Shown: one piece after another, positions 10,715 to 22,192 of the stretch
How positions within the stretch are numbered: position 1 is the stretch's first letter
Layout of the letters: each line of letters starts with the position of its first letter
Assembly (NCBI GenBank): GCA_024734555.1
Contig: JANPWX010000109.1
Span: 1,400,782-1,464,781 of the forward strand
Direction of reading: 5' to 3'
DNA from: Trochalopteron elliotii
Lineage: Eukaryota > Chordata > Aves > Passeriformes > Leiothrichidae
DNA length: 64,000 nucleotides
Notes under the pieces: generated by a model
Seen by the model: the letters and a program-made list of their open reading frames with translations, nothing else
Told to the model about the DNA's origin: nothing
Databases searched by the model: none
Position numbers and translations under genes: made by a program

Positions 10715-11165
10715 TGTAATGCTGAAATTCGTTGAGCCCGGCAGATCGTCAAAGCTTCAACCTGACACAAGGATTCAATCACCTAAGTATATTTCAGCTC
10801 CCAATTGACCTGGTGCTTCTCTCTGTTATTATCTGTGCACAATCTCTCCCGCTGTGCCAAGATTCCTGTGTTCTTCATTTCTCTTCCGTCTCTGATGCCA
10901 CAAAGTCAAGTGAATGTCTTCAAGGAAATCTCGGTAATAAAACCTATTTCCTCTTCCCAGCTGCAAAGAGAAAGCAGAGTAATAGTTTCTTTATCCATCA
11001 GGGACCGGTTAATGCCTCACTCCTCATCATCACCAAATGCAACTAATAAAGGAGTAAAGGAGATTTGGCAGTTTAATGCAGCAGCTAATTTTGTGCCTGC
11101 TGCCCTGCCAGAAAGTATTTTCACTTTTGGGTGATGCCAGAACAGCAGAGCTGATTAATTAGCCT
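10715..11165. promoter_or_regulatory. Candidate conserved non-coding element (enhancer-like)
   Basis: Single-copy sequence with retained CpGs (attcgttgagcccgg, agatcgtcaaagc, ctctcccgctg, gggaccggttaatgcc) and AT-rich site-like words (ggtaataaaacc, gcaactaataaagg, gagctgattaattagcc). No repeat accounts for it. Length and mixed site content suggest an enhancer; conservation untested. Confidence 0.4.
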
Positions 11166-13540
11166 TCTCTTGAGCAGGAAGAGCTCAGCTAAGATGCCTG
11201 AAGCCCCCAGACATCCCAGGCATTGGCCAACCTTGTTAGTAGCCGGCATTCCCAGTATCTCAAGGGTTCATCGGTCCGTCTGTCTGGGTAAGGCAAAAAG
11301 ACAACAGTGCAGAGCTTTCCCTTGGGAGGGAGCAGGTCTGTTACACAGATCAGGTCTGGCTCTGAGAGCGAGAGAACTGGCTGGAGAATGCTCAGAGCAT
11401 GAAGGCTCTGGCACAGCACCACTGATGTGGTGGCTCACAGCGGGTCACTGCAGAGCCCAGTGCTGCCTTGGAGGGAGGCAGTGCACAGACTTCCAAGTCC
11501 CTCTGCAGAGGTGGATTTGGAGGGGTCAGCACTGCAGCTGTTGCACACAGGTGTGGAGTTCTGTGGAAAACTATGCTCAAGAATATTAAATATGTTTGTG
11601 AAATGAGCAGAAATGCAAAACAAGGGAATCCAGCCTTGATATGGGGACTCTCAGCAGAGATATGCAAACTTGTTCGTTGACTGAGTACTATCAAATACAC
11701 AGAAAACACAAACCACACACGAGGACAGCCTCCCAGAGCAGCATGTGCTCCACAGGACTGCAACAAGCAGAGCTCCTGTGCCAGCTAAGTAGTGCTCTCC
11801 ATGGGTCATTAACACCTCCTGAGCTGTCCCTGTCCTGCCTTCATCTTCCACAAGGTGTTTCAGAACAGCTTAAGCCAATGGACAGATTAATTAAACTTGA
11901 GGACAGGAGCAGGCAGTTTCTTCAGGGCCTGGTCATTTTCCTTTCCATGTCATTTCTCAGAGGTTTTATGGTAATGCCTGTAAAAGTTTCCAAGGCCAGG
12001 AGCTCAGCGAGTGTGTTCACAGACAGAGAAACTTCCTTCAAGCACATGTGAGATGTGTAGGATCCAGCAAAACAAGTCCTTTGTTCTTGGTTGGGTCCTC
12101 TTCAGATGCTGTGACAGTAATGATAATACTGAGAATTTCAGTCTGGAGACTTGGACAGCCTCTGCTGTCTGACACCTAGTGAGGGGATGAGTGGCTGCAA
12201 AGAAGGGGCAGGTGTATGGTGTGGGGTGCTTCTCCTCTGGACCTGCCACTGGGCTGCAGTGTGAACCTGGGCAGGTACACTAGTGAGAGCATCTTCACAG
12301 GGGCTTGATAACTGCTGCTTTTGTAATGATTCAGAAAAAGAGATGCTCCAAAGAGGCCCTTCAACTAAAGGAGCAGTCCATGGTAGGCTGATTGTGCCCT
12401 GCAAGTACCTTTACAGACCACCCAGATGACTGCCTCAGGTGTGAGCACCAGTCTTACACAACCCGTGTTTGGGGTTCTTCGGGCTATTCCTGCCTCCTTG
12501 GGCTTTCAGAGCATCACTTTTCCCAGCCCCCTGTGTCAGGCTGAATTTCCCCACTTGGTTGCCCATTCAGGGGGACAAAGGCTTGAACAGTTTGAACACA
12601 TCCTTAGAAGGAAGCAAGGGCTTATACCCTGCTGCAGGTAGGTGAGGTTTAAGCCAATCTGTAAAGAAATCCTGTTGGAGGGAAGCATGGTGTGTCTTAG
12701 ACAGGGACACAGAACAGCTGGTGATAGCTGAAACTTGCCATTTCTACGTGCCAGACTGCTAAACTGCAACACACACAGAGGAGACCTTGATCCAGCAAAG
12801 GAGATAAGGTGTTTCAACTGGTACAAAGTAGCCAGTACAGACCTAGACTGAAAACACAGAGAAAGTTGAAACTATGAGGTGGTGGTGCAGCCTGGTGACG
12901 GGGTGCAGCCTTCAGGCACAGCTTGTTGTGATGTATTATGGAGATAAGAGACAACAAGAGCACAGCCGGAGAATGGAAGGAGTATCAGTTTTGCATTTTT
13001 CTGGAGTAAAACACTTTTCCTTGTAAAATGTGTAGTGCTGGTGTTTCCTTCCCATTGTAACCAACTGCATGATGAGGGGAAATAAGTTGCTTTTCTTGCA
13101 CAGTCCAGCTTTGATATGGTTAATCCACTTGGTATAAGACCCTTGGGGTTTCCTACAGGATGCAATGACCACACTGTTAGGAAGGGCGGCCTTGGTGCTT
13201 CCTGGGCATGGTGATGTGTGTGCAGCATGGGAGCTTGGTGAGGCTGAAGGCTCCCCTGACCTTGCAGGGCAGCCCCTGTGCCCAGGTGAGGCTGCACAGG
13301 GTTGGGTGGGCTCAGCACAGACAGAGCTGCAGGGGCCACGCACTGGCCGCGTGCTTTGCAGAGATTGGCAAATCAACTCACCTGGATTTATCTTGCTTTC
13401 CCAGATGATATCTTGAAATGTCTCAATCTTATTGCTCCAGCTCAGGCTGGCAGATAAGAGGCAGCTTGTGCCTAGCTGGGCAGGGTTTAGGCAGCAAGTG
13501 AGTCCAGCTGGCAGGAAGCACATTGCCTGATGGAGGGGAT
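11166..13540. other. Non-coding stretch, no gene seen
   Basis: CpG-poor mixed DNA. The 195-codon minus-strand frame (12936-13523) and the 139-codon plus-strand frame (11170-11589) overlap other open frames, show no domain and have no exon context. No interspersed repeat recognised. Confidence 0.6.
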
Positions 13541-16500
13541 GGAGTCTGTTTCTGCTGTGGCAGTCACGAGATCAAGAAATGCTTTTTCTTCAGAAGAACT
13601 TGTTGATTTTAAAAATAAAGCAGCCATGGCCTATGCTCCAAGGAATGTCTGGGATCAGGAAAAATGGAAAGATATTTTTCTGTTCCTCGAGCAATTTGCA
13701 CTGTAAAACCTAAACAATGTTTGTTCCTCTGGACCTCCCCAGCTCCACACTTCTGTGGTATTTATCAACACAGTGTTTTAGTGAATGACCTTCCTCCAAT
13801 TAACTAGCATGACTTAAGTAGCATGGTGATATTGCCAAATTCCTGATATCTGACAGCTTCCCTCTTCCTACCCATAGCAGCCAAGTGGATCCAGGGAGTG
13901 CTTCATTCATGGAGCTAACAGCCTGACCTGAAAGTATCTTTGGACCAAGCCAAGGCCCAAATCTGTAAAAACTTATGCACTTCCTCAGATTTTAGAGCAT
14001 GAGTAATCTCAGAGACTGAACATATTATTGCTACCATTTATTCATACATGCTATCTCTATGCCTCTCTCCCCCTATTATCTCAGTGTCTTGTAAACATTA
14101 ATGAGTGATTCTTAGGTCCCACCTTCAATGTTTGGGCAGCAGGTCACAGGGAATAATTAAAGTGATGGGAAAAAATGGCAGGTTGGATTTGAAAATGTCT
14201 GGTTTCTTTGTCTACATTCTAGAACACAGGAAATTCAAGCTAGCCTAATGTGTTTTTTGAAACATTTCAGAAAATAGGAACCATTCCCCAAGCTGCTTTG
14301 TTCCATTCTCTTCTGAAAGCTTCATGAAAATCTTTAGAGGTGTCTCCAAACCTTGCTGCCACTAAAGAGTTAATGTACATGGCTACAAACCAGATTTTCA
14401 GGTCATTTAGGATGAAAAACCATTTCCTCTTATTTAACTTACCTCTTAGAAAAATGTTTCTCCTAACCTTGGCTACCTTCTTTTATTGACCACTGCCATT
14501 TTCAGTGGGACCTCAGAAAGACAGGATTGGCCAAGGCCCAGCCAGGCTGGAATGTGTGACCAGCTGCCTTCATCCCCTGGCAGGGTGCTCATCCCCTCCA
14601 GACCTAGGTGCTGGTGCAGGGAACTGGAAACTCCTTTCCCACCAGGAAAAGGAATTTCACCAGGATACAAAGCCTGAAGGGTTGGGCTTCTGCAGCCATG
14701 CGTGTGAGGTGAGGACCTCATGTTGAGTTTGGGAGTGACATTTTTGTCTCTGGACCCATGACCTGGTTGCTGTGGGGTTGAAACAGGTTGTCTCAATGTG
14801 GGATCATTACTTGGAGTGGGTTCCCTGACCTTCCCTAGGGACTGGCCTCCTGCTTTCTGCCTTTGTGGGAAGGAGAGTGTCCCACATGAACTCAGCCAAG
14901 AGCTCCACCTGCTCCTTGAGCTCTCTCTATGTGACACCACACTGGGGGGGAATCTTGCCAAAATGTTAAAAGGACAGAGCTGCCCAAATACAAAATGGAA
15001 AGCCTGGACTGGAGATGTATCCTCAGCAGTGAGAGGTTTGGTACAAATGTCCAGTCGAGTTAGTTCACACAATGGCAAAGGGCTGGGAGATATGCTCATT
15101 TCCCAGGCTCAGAGCTGGGGATGGGTGCAATTATTTCACCTGAAACTTCCCTTGTGTGAAAAATGCAAATTTGGTGACAAATAGTTTTGAGCATTAGTGC
15201 TGGTTGAACTAAATTGTTTGTCCTGAGAAAAAAAATTCCAAGAAAGTACATTTGCAATGTTTATTTCAGTTTAAAATTCCCCTCCATTTTACTTGTAAAT
15301 AGCTCCAAATCAAAGCACAGCATTTTCTCCTCACCTTTCACATTTTCTGTAATTTAAATTAATAGTCCTAGTTGCAATCTGAACTAATTCCCTCCTTCCT
15401 GATTTTTCAGAACTGCTCATGAAACAAAACAACTCCAAATTCATTTTTTCAGACATCTCTCCTCAGAATCATTAGACACATTAACATCCACCACATAAAT
15501 GAAACCACAGGCTATCAATGTTTTGAGACAGCTGTATTTCCCACCAGAAATTTGCATAGCACCTTTGTAGCACTGAATTACTCTACCAATATTTTTTTTG
15601 GGAAAAATGTAACTTACTGGTACTGAATCTAGTATTAGAAGACTAAAAGTCCCCAGGCAAAACCCCAGCCATGCTCTTTGCCGCCAGTCCCAGGTTTCTC
15701 TTCCTGCCTATGTCTAACACTGGGCAACCTTCATTCCTTCCCCACCTTTCCTCATTCTGTCTGTCCCCAAGAAAGTGGTGTCATCCTGTTTTCCTAACCT
15801 ATTTCTCCTCTTGCAAAGCCATCCTGCTGAAAGATTTGGTGCAAAGAAAGGTTTTTAAACTCTTTTTCATCACCAAAGCATGACCTTTCAGAGGGTTCCA
15901 GCAGCTATCTCTGCAAAATTTCCATTTTTGCCACCACTTAAGGTTTTCATCAAACTCCCATCTAACAAAGTGTAGTTCTCAGCAACTGGAAGCAGAAGCA
16001 ATTCAGCCCTCTGGGAAGTGATATTTGTCTGCATCAAGAAAATTCTTGCGATTAGACAGAAAATGGATATTTCTTCCCCTGTAATGTATACTTTTAGAGA
16101 AATCTCCCAGCTCAATTCCCCTCCCCCCTCCAAAAAATAATAAGAGCAGAAACAGAAAATAATGAAAAAAAAAAAAAAGCTTTTCCTGCAGAAAGCACCA
16201 TTTCCTGGTGAGCTCTGCCACCAGAGCTCCCACTGTGTCTCTTGGGAGGTATGGGCTGAGGAGGTGCAGGAAGGCAGCAGCTCACCCTGGTAGCTGCCTC
16301 CCACACCCCCAGGAAAGTGCAAGGTTTGGTTTCCCACAGTCAGGTGGAGGACAGTGGTGGGGCTGATGCTTCTCTCTGCTCTCTGGTGAGCCGTGTCTTC
16401 TCATCAGGGTTGCTGATGGAAACAGCCAAGCTCCCTCCACCCAATGCCATACTGGGATGTGCAGCTGAGGATTGTGTCCCTGAGTGGAGTGGCTCAGTGT

Positions 16501-16600
16501 GGACTTCTCAGGCCCCATGCCTCCCACCAGAGTCCCCATGGCTCCCACAGGGTGGAGGAGGCTGCTCTGCATGGCCCTCGGGCTGGCAGTGCTCAGCACA
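13541..16600. other. Non-coding stretch, no gene seen
   Basis: Largely AT-rich single-copy DNA at 13560-14470 and 15180-15620, with a GC-moderate middle holding an unrecognisable 208-codon minus frame (14473-15099). A short A run lies at 16165-16178. Weak regulatory elements could be present, but nothing stands out. Confidence 0.55.
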
Positions 16601-16645
16601 GTGAGCTCACCCCACCGCCTGCACTCAGGTGAAGGTTAGGCAATA

Positions 16646-16730
16646 TTGAAGGAAAAAAACATGGGGGTGGAAAAAAGGGAAATGAGAAAGAAAAAGAAAC
16701 ATGAAGGAGATGATGATGATGAAATGTTTG
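16646..16730 (+). repeat. Purine-rich tract with short GAT repeat
   Basis: Nearly all-purine sequence (ggaaaaaaacatgggggtgg, aagaaaaagaaac) followed by gatgatgatgatg. Low complexity; the open frame across it is an artefact of composition. Confidence 0.6.
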
Positions 16731-16954
16731 CCCTGCCTGGAAAACTGTCCTATCAGGGCAGGGGTGATGTGAGCTGCACTAGCAAAACACGCTCACGCTG
16801 CCCCAGAAACAGCCTGTGGAAAGATGTGGGGCAGTTAAGATGGGTGTACTCAGGAGGCCCATGCCCAGAAATGCCAGATGCAGAGGGAGCCCTGCTGGGC
16901 AAGAGCCAGGGCGCTGTTGTTACATGGCCATTGCAGAGATGTGCTGCCAGGGCT

Positions 16955-16997
16955 GGAGAAGAGGAGGAGAAGAAGGAGGAGGAAGAGAGAAGGAAGG
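16955..16997 (+). repeat. 43-base uninterrupted polypurine tract
   Basis: Only A and G occur for 43 bases, with ggagaag/aggagga-type units. Such tracts can form intramolecular triplexes (H-DNA). The open frame through it encodes only a Glu/Lys/Arg-rich run and is not taken as coding. Confidence 0.8.
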
Positions 16998-16999
16998 CT

Positions 17000-19900
17000 G
17001 GGGGAGTTTCTCTCATGTCACTGCCGTGTCGAGCCCAGCTCAACACCTGTTGCCTTGGGATGTTTGAGTCTTGTCTTGCCAGGTTGTGCTAGAGCAACTT
17101 GACTGAGTGAGGAAGGTTCTGAGCAAGATGATCCAAGATGGGCCCAGGCACCCTTACTCCATCCCTTCCTCTTGTCTGTGAATTTTGGGGCTGGAGCTGC
17201 TCAGCAGTCAGACACTTAACCTCTGACCTGTCTCCCTGGGGCCCCTGCAGAGTTCAGGCCTTTTTCAGTCCATGCACTCTGAAGTGTTGCCCAGGAGAGC
17301 TGGGTCCTTGCAGAGCTCATTTACAAACCCTCATGACAGGTTACTGTGCAGAGTAATCCTCTGCAGAGCTCTCTCTTCTGGGAGCAAAACTCTTCCTGAG
17401 GACAGATCTCCTGAGAGAGGCCTGGAGTTGGTGCTGGGTTGTCAGGATCCAGCAGGGACAATATTTTGCATGGAAAAACTTGGTCTAAGAGGAAGACTTT
17501 CTCTGTGTGCAGCAGCATCTCCCAAAGGTGTTGGAGGCTCTGGTTTACCACATCTGTGTCATGATGCTTCTCCGGTAGGAGCCTGCATCCAGTCTCATGT
17601 GCAGTGCTGTAGCAAATCCAGCACAAATAGCTAGAGAGGGTGTTCAGAAATCTGTGTGTCTCCTACAGCCACAGAGCTGGGAGCTGGCAGTGGTCTGGCT
17701 GGCCCTGCCAGGCACCATTTTCTTCCTCCACAGCTGGCAAAGACTTTGGCACCTGCAGCTGCTCCCTCAGAGACTCCTAGAAATGAAGAAGCTGATGGCT
17801 GCTTGCAGAGCCTGGCAGGGCAGATTGGTGGAACAAATCAGGATGAAAGCGCTGCGTGTGAGTAACTGAGTTTGAGAGATGCAGCTAAAGAAACCCACTG
17901 TTGGGGACCACCTGTTATTGCTTTCCCTGGGCCATTTGTTTGGGCTCCACAGAGATGTGCTGGATACTTAGAAACTCTCAAGTTCTGAAACTTTCTTCTC
18001 GTATCAGGGGAATAATGAAAATTCAACTCCAGTCATCAGGTTCTCAAATTTAATCAGTTTAAAACATGTCAGCATTAATCCCAGCCCCCATGAATACTTT
18101 ATGACATCAGCCATGTGTTGACATTTCGAAGTCAGGTGTTTTTTAAAGGATTGTTCAGATCTTTTATAACTAAAGAGATTAAAAAATTATAGGAATGTAT
18201 TAATTTTTCTTCTAGTTTCTTTCTCCTCCTCTTCTGAACAAGCCAATGAAGTAATAAAAAGTAGGTGTAATGGAAAACAAACCTAGAAGTCTCCCTGCTG
18301 GGAAATGTTGTCTAGCAATGCGTTTTTTTGTTATTGTTTTGGTTTGGGTTTTTTTTTATTTCAGCAGGAGGAAACAGTGACATCAAAATGATATTGTAAC
18401 ATAGTTGGCACTAAACAAGAATAAAGTGTTCTAGATGACAGCACATCATCTCACATGCCTTCTATGCTCTAGGTATTGAAAATAAACCACCTGTCACGTA
18501 GACCATAAATGTATTTCAGAGACTGAGTGAGATCCAGGAACACTAGATATTGTAGCTTTCCTCGATGACTGGTTGAACTGAATTTCCCTCTCCTTGTGAG
18601 GTATTTCAGAAGCATCCCAGTGGCCACAGTGGTCCCAATGGTCAAGAACAATATTGGATGGAGCACCAAGCCTGTGTGCAAAATATTCCTGGCCTTGTGC
18701 TGTCACCTACACCATGGTTTTGCCTTGGCAATCACACTACAGCCAGTCCCCAGGACATCCTCACCAGGAATCAAAGGATGAGCCTCTGGGCTTGTTGAGC
18801 AACTGTCTCATTTTTTTGACATCCAAAGGTGTCCCACCTTTTGCTCAGGGTATATCCACCTGCCTCTCATCTACAGCTGTGTGCCAGGTTCCCACTCTTG
18901 AGCTGTATCTTAAGCTTTGTCCCTTGCTTTCCTGAGCCAGACCCTGGGCAGAGCAGTTGCTGTCCTTTGCATCCAGGGCCTGTGGCCTTGGAAGAGAGTT
19001 TGTGAGGTTATACCTTCCCCCGGACCATGGGAAACAAGAGGGAGGAGAAGCAAGACTTGGACTCTGTCTCTTGGAAAAAATTTGGTGAAACATCTCTGAG
19101 CTTCCCAGACTCTTCATGTGGTACCAGCAGCCTGGTTCCCAGGGCAGAGAACAGGTGCCTCTGACCAGCTCCCTGTACCAGCAGCTGGCAGTGGTGACAC
19201 CAACATGGACATCAGCAGCTTCATCCCAACTCTCAGGTGCTGGTTCTTGCTTTCCCATGTGCACTTTATCCATTGACTCTCTGAGTCCTGTATGTATAAA
19301 CTCTCCCTGCCAGGGAGCTGATGAAGCATGGCCAAGTATTTGTCTGACTCCCACAGGACTTCCAGTGAGACCAGCCAAAGGTGGTCAGGCAGTGAAGACA
19401 GGGTAGACCCTGTCAGGGCACCACAGGGAGTAGATTCAGTAGCAGGGGAGGCCAGCTGAGGAATCTGTGTTGTGCCATGACTGGAATCAAGGCTGGAATA
19501 CCCAGGTGGTTTGGTTTGAGGTTAACTCTCTCCATTCCTCTTACCCTGACCCTCACCTCATTCCTTCCCACGTCAGAGCTCACCCACTCCTTGCCAATCT
19601 CATGTTCATCTTTTCATCACTGGTGCCCTGCTCACGCCTGCTGTCCTGCAGGTCTTCCTCACCTGAATCCTCTGTTTGCATGATGAGGACACAGGTTAAA
19701 CACACTTTCCTCCTTCCCTTCTGCCCTTAGAGGATTGGAAGTGACCAGTTGAGGAAGAACTGGCAAACTTCTTCTTCAGCCTAGCAGACCCAGCTGACTT
19801 CCTGCAATGTTCCTTTTGTTGGAAGGGACAGAGAAGTCATTCTTGGTGTGTTTTACCAGTTCTTAGGATAATGTACAGTATGATGAAGAGAAAGAAGCCC

Positions 19901-20769
19901 AACCATTTATCTGTAGACTCCAGGACCTTCATGACTGACTCAATTTGGTCTTCATGTTCAAGTGGGGAATGATTGAGCAAGAACTTGATTTTATCAGAAG
20001 GATGTTGTCCTTTCTCTATTCCAGCAGGGATTTCTTTGGTTATTATCTATTCATGCATTTAATTTCTTTAGAAACAGCATCTGCCCAAAAGCTCTGGGCA
20101 GTCTGCCATTCCTCTGATGTACAAAGTGTACTTGTTATTGAACCTGGGAATGCATTAGCTACTGATCAGGCCTTGGTTTTGTAAAGCCTTTTCCATACAC
20201 TTAATGCTAAATGTATGGAAGATACAGGAACAAAGGGAAGCTTGCCATTTCTCTTTGCATTGCTGGATTTACAGTGGGTCACATTCTGACCACTTTTAAA
20301 TGCTATTTCACTTTTCGCTTTTCCTAAAATACACAAGGTCCTATCCCACATGGACATGTGGAATGCAGTGTTCTTTCCTGCTTGTGAAATTGTGTCAAAT
20401 AACTTGTGTTTTTAACAGATGTTACTTGCTATTTAATTCTCTAGAAAGGTCTCAAGTAGAGCAGTTCTTAGTTGCAGTCATACGGTCTTGTTGTCACTCT
20501 TAAGAGGACTGGATGGGTCCATCAGGTGTCCCAGGTTTACACCTGGGAATTGGTTTAAAACAAACACTTGCCTCTGCAGAAATCACAGGTCAGTGGAGCA
20601 ACTCAAGCACTTTATGCAGCATCAGTGAAGGGACATACAATATTCTCCTATCATTTCTCGCATGAAAGCAACCATGCACCTTTGCACAAGCATTTCTGAG
20701 AACAGAAGTATCCAGAGGAAAGAGGATTCCAGAAGTCCCTAAATTTATTTAAGGACAAGTTCCTTGTAA
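17000..20769. other. Non-coding stretch, no gene seen
   Basis: GC-moderate, CpG-poor at 17.0-17.9 and 18.9-19.8 kb; AT-rich at 18.0-18.5 and 19.9-20.5 kb. No exon, repeat family or RNA gene recognised. Confidence 0.55.
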
Positions 20770-20930
20770 AATATGCACAGATGCCTCTGGAGAAATTTCC
20801 AGGTGCAGTAATTACCAATAAAGCCTATTTTACACCTTTGCGACCAACCGAACTTATGCAATCCCTCTGCTCCTTACATAATGCTGGCAAAAAGCCACCC
20901 CCTCCCTGTTCTGGAAGAACCAAACTGACG
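20770..20930. promoter_or_regulatory. Candidate conserved non-coding element
   Basis: Contains gcagtaattaccaataaagcc and tttgcgaccaaccgaac, i.e. TAATTA-type cores beside retained CpGs in single-copy sequence. Short and moderately convincing. Confidence 0.25.
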
Positions 20931-22139
20931 TGTTAGAAGAGCATGATTGGAAAGGCTGGCCTGGGCCATTACTTTGCTGGAGCACTTAAAGGACATGTGG
21001 AATATACTTGAGATGCCATGAAATAATAGCCTATGTCAAACTAGTTCTAGGTCTCCTAACGCGCCTTGATCTGGCCACTGAACACACCTGTTCCCAAACT
21101 GGGGTGACATGTCGCTCCTTCTTTGGGAGCGCATGGGTGGACCCAGACGTGTCCTCCTCTGCCCCACCCAGCTCAAGAGGGTGGGTGAATCCAAGAAGGC
21201 ACCATGGCAGGAATTAACCACATGGGGAAACCCATGTTGTTCCCGTCCTCCACCAGTAGCTTGCTTACAATCAGTCCCTTATGAGTTGAGCACACACCAG
21301 TTCCCTATGTAGTGCCAGTTTCCCCTCCTAAGCAGAAAGGAGCTCCCCACTCCTGGGTTATGATGGGTCAGATGTGAGCTCTTCATTCCACTGCTGCAAG
21401 GGGGCTGCTCAAAGTCACTGCTGCTGAGGATGTTCTTCCTCAGCTCATGTGGTTGTGTGAAATTTTATGGGAAGGGATAGCAGAGCTGCTGATCATGCTT
21501 GGGTTTGATGGATGGGGAAGATTGCATTCCTGTGAGCAATGTTCCTTCTAGCCCTACTGTGGAAGCATAAAGGAATATTGGAAGTGGAAAAATAAAAGAG
21601 AAAGTGCAAAATCTGCTAAGAACCTTCAATGAGTATTCAAAATACCCTAACCTTAAACCAGCTTCTGTGACTCCAGAAGCAAAGAGGAGCATGAGCACAT
21701 GCAGCTGGGGACCTCCATTCTTCCCTCTGCACCACAGCTCTTTGCCTTGTGATCATTTGAGTCCAGCACTGGCTGGAAAGGACCATGGAGGTCCATGGAA
21801 AGTCGGGCAGCACCAAAGGGGTCCAGACCTGTCACTGCCCAGGGGGAGCAGTGTGTGCCGGGGCCCTGCTGGGTGCAGGAGCCAGAGCTCAGTTTCAGCC
21901 TGTGCTGGAGTGAGCACTCTGGTGTAAACAGTGGGGTGGGGAAGGCGTCTGGGCTGGGGCAGGCTCAGACCTGTGTGTCTCCTGTCTCCCTCCGTGGGGC
22001 TGCTGATTTCAGGAGCAGAGGCGTTCAGAGAAAGCACCCGCATTGGGCACTGTGGGTCGGCACCACACACTGCTTACACTGTGCTCTTCTTCAGACCCTT
22101 TCTTTGCCTCTCTGAACAGCTCTTCTGTAATGCAGGTGG
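20931..22139. other. Non-coding stretch, no gene seen
   Basis: Mixed DNA with short overlapping open frames. Lies upstream of the A-run described next and might be part of a retroposed transcript, but nothing in it is recognised. Confidence 0.5.
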
Positions 22140-22192
22140 AGTTATGGGCACAGGCTTTTAATACAATAAATAGTTTGTGTAAAAAAAAAAAA
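22140..22192 (+). other. Polyadenylation-signal plus A-run, possible retroposed transcript end
   Basis: An AATAAA hexamer (22165-22170) is followed 10 bases later by 12 consecutive A residues (22181-22192). This spacing is that of a cleaved, polyadenylated transcript end copied back into DNA. No target-site duplication or parent gene could be identified. A chance A run is the alternative. Confidence 0.3.

Noticed and set aside
12936..13523. 195-codon minus-strand frame
   Set aside because: No recognisable domain and overlapping frames on both strands; treated as chance.
14473..15099. 208-codon minus-strand frame
   Set aside because: Ser/Pro/Leu-rich composition typical of random translation; no family recognised, no splice structure.
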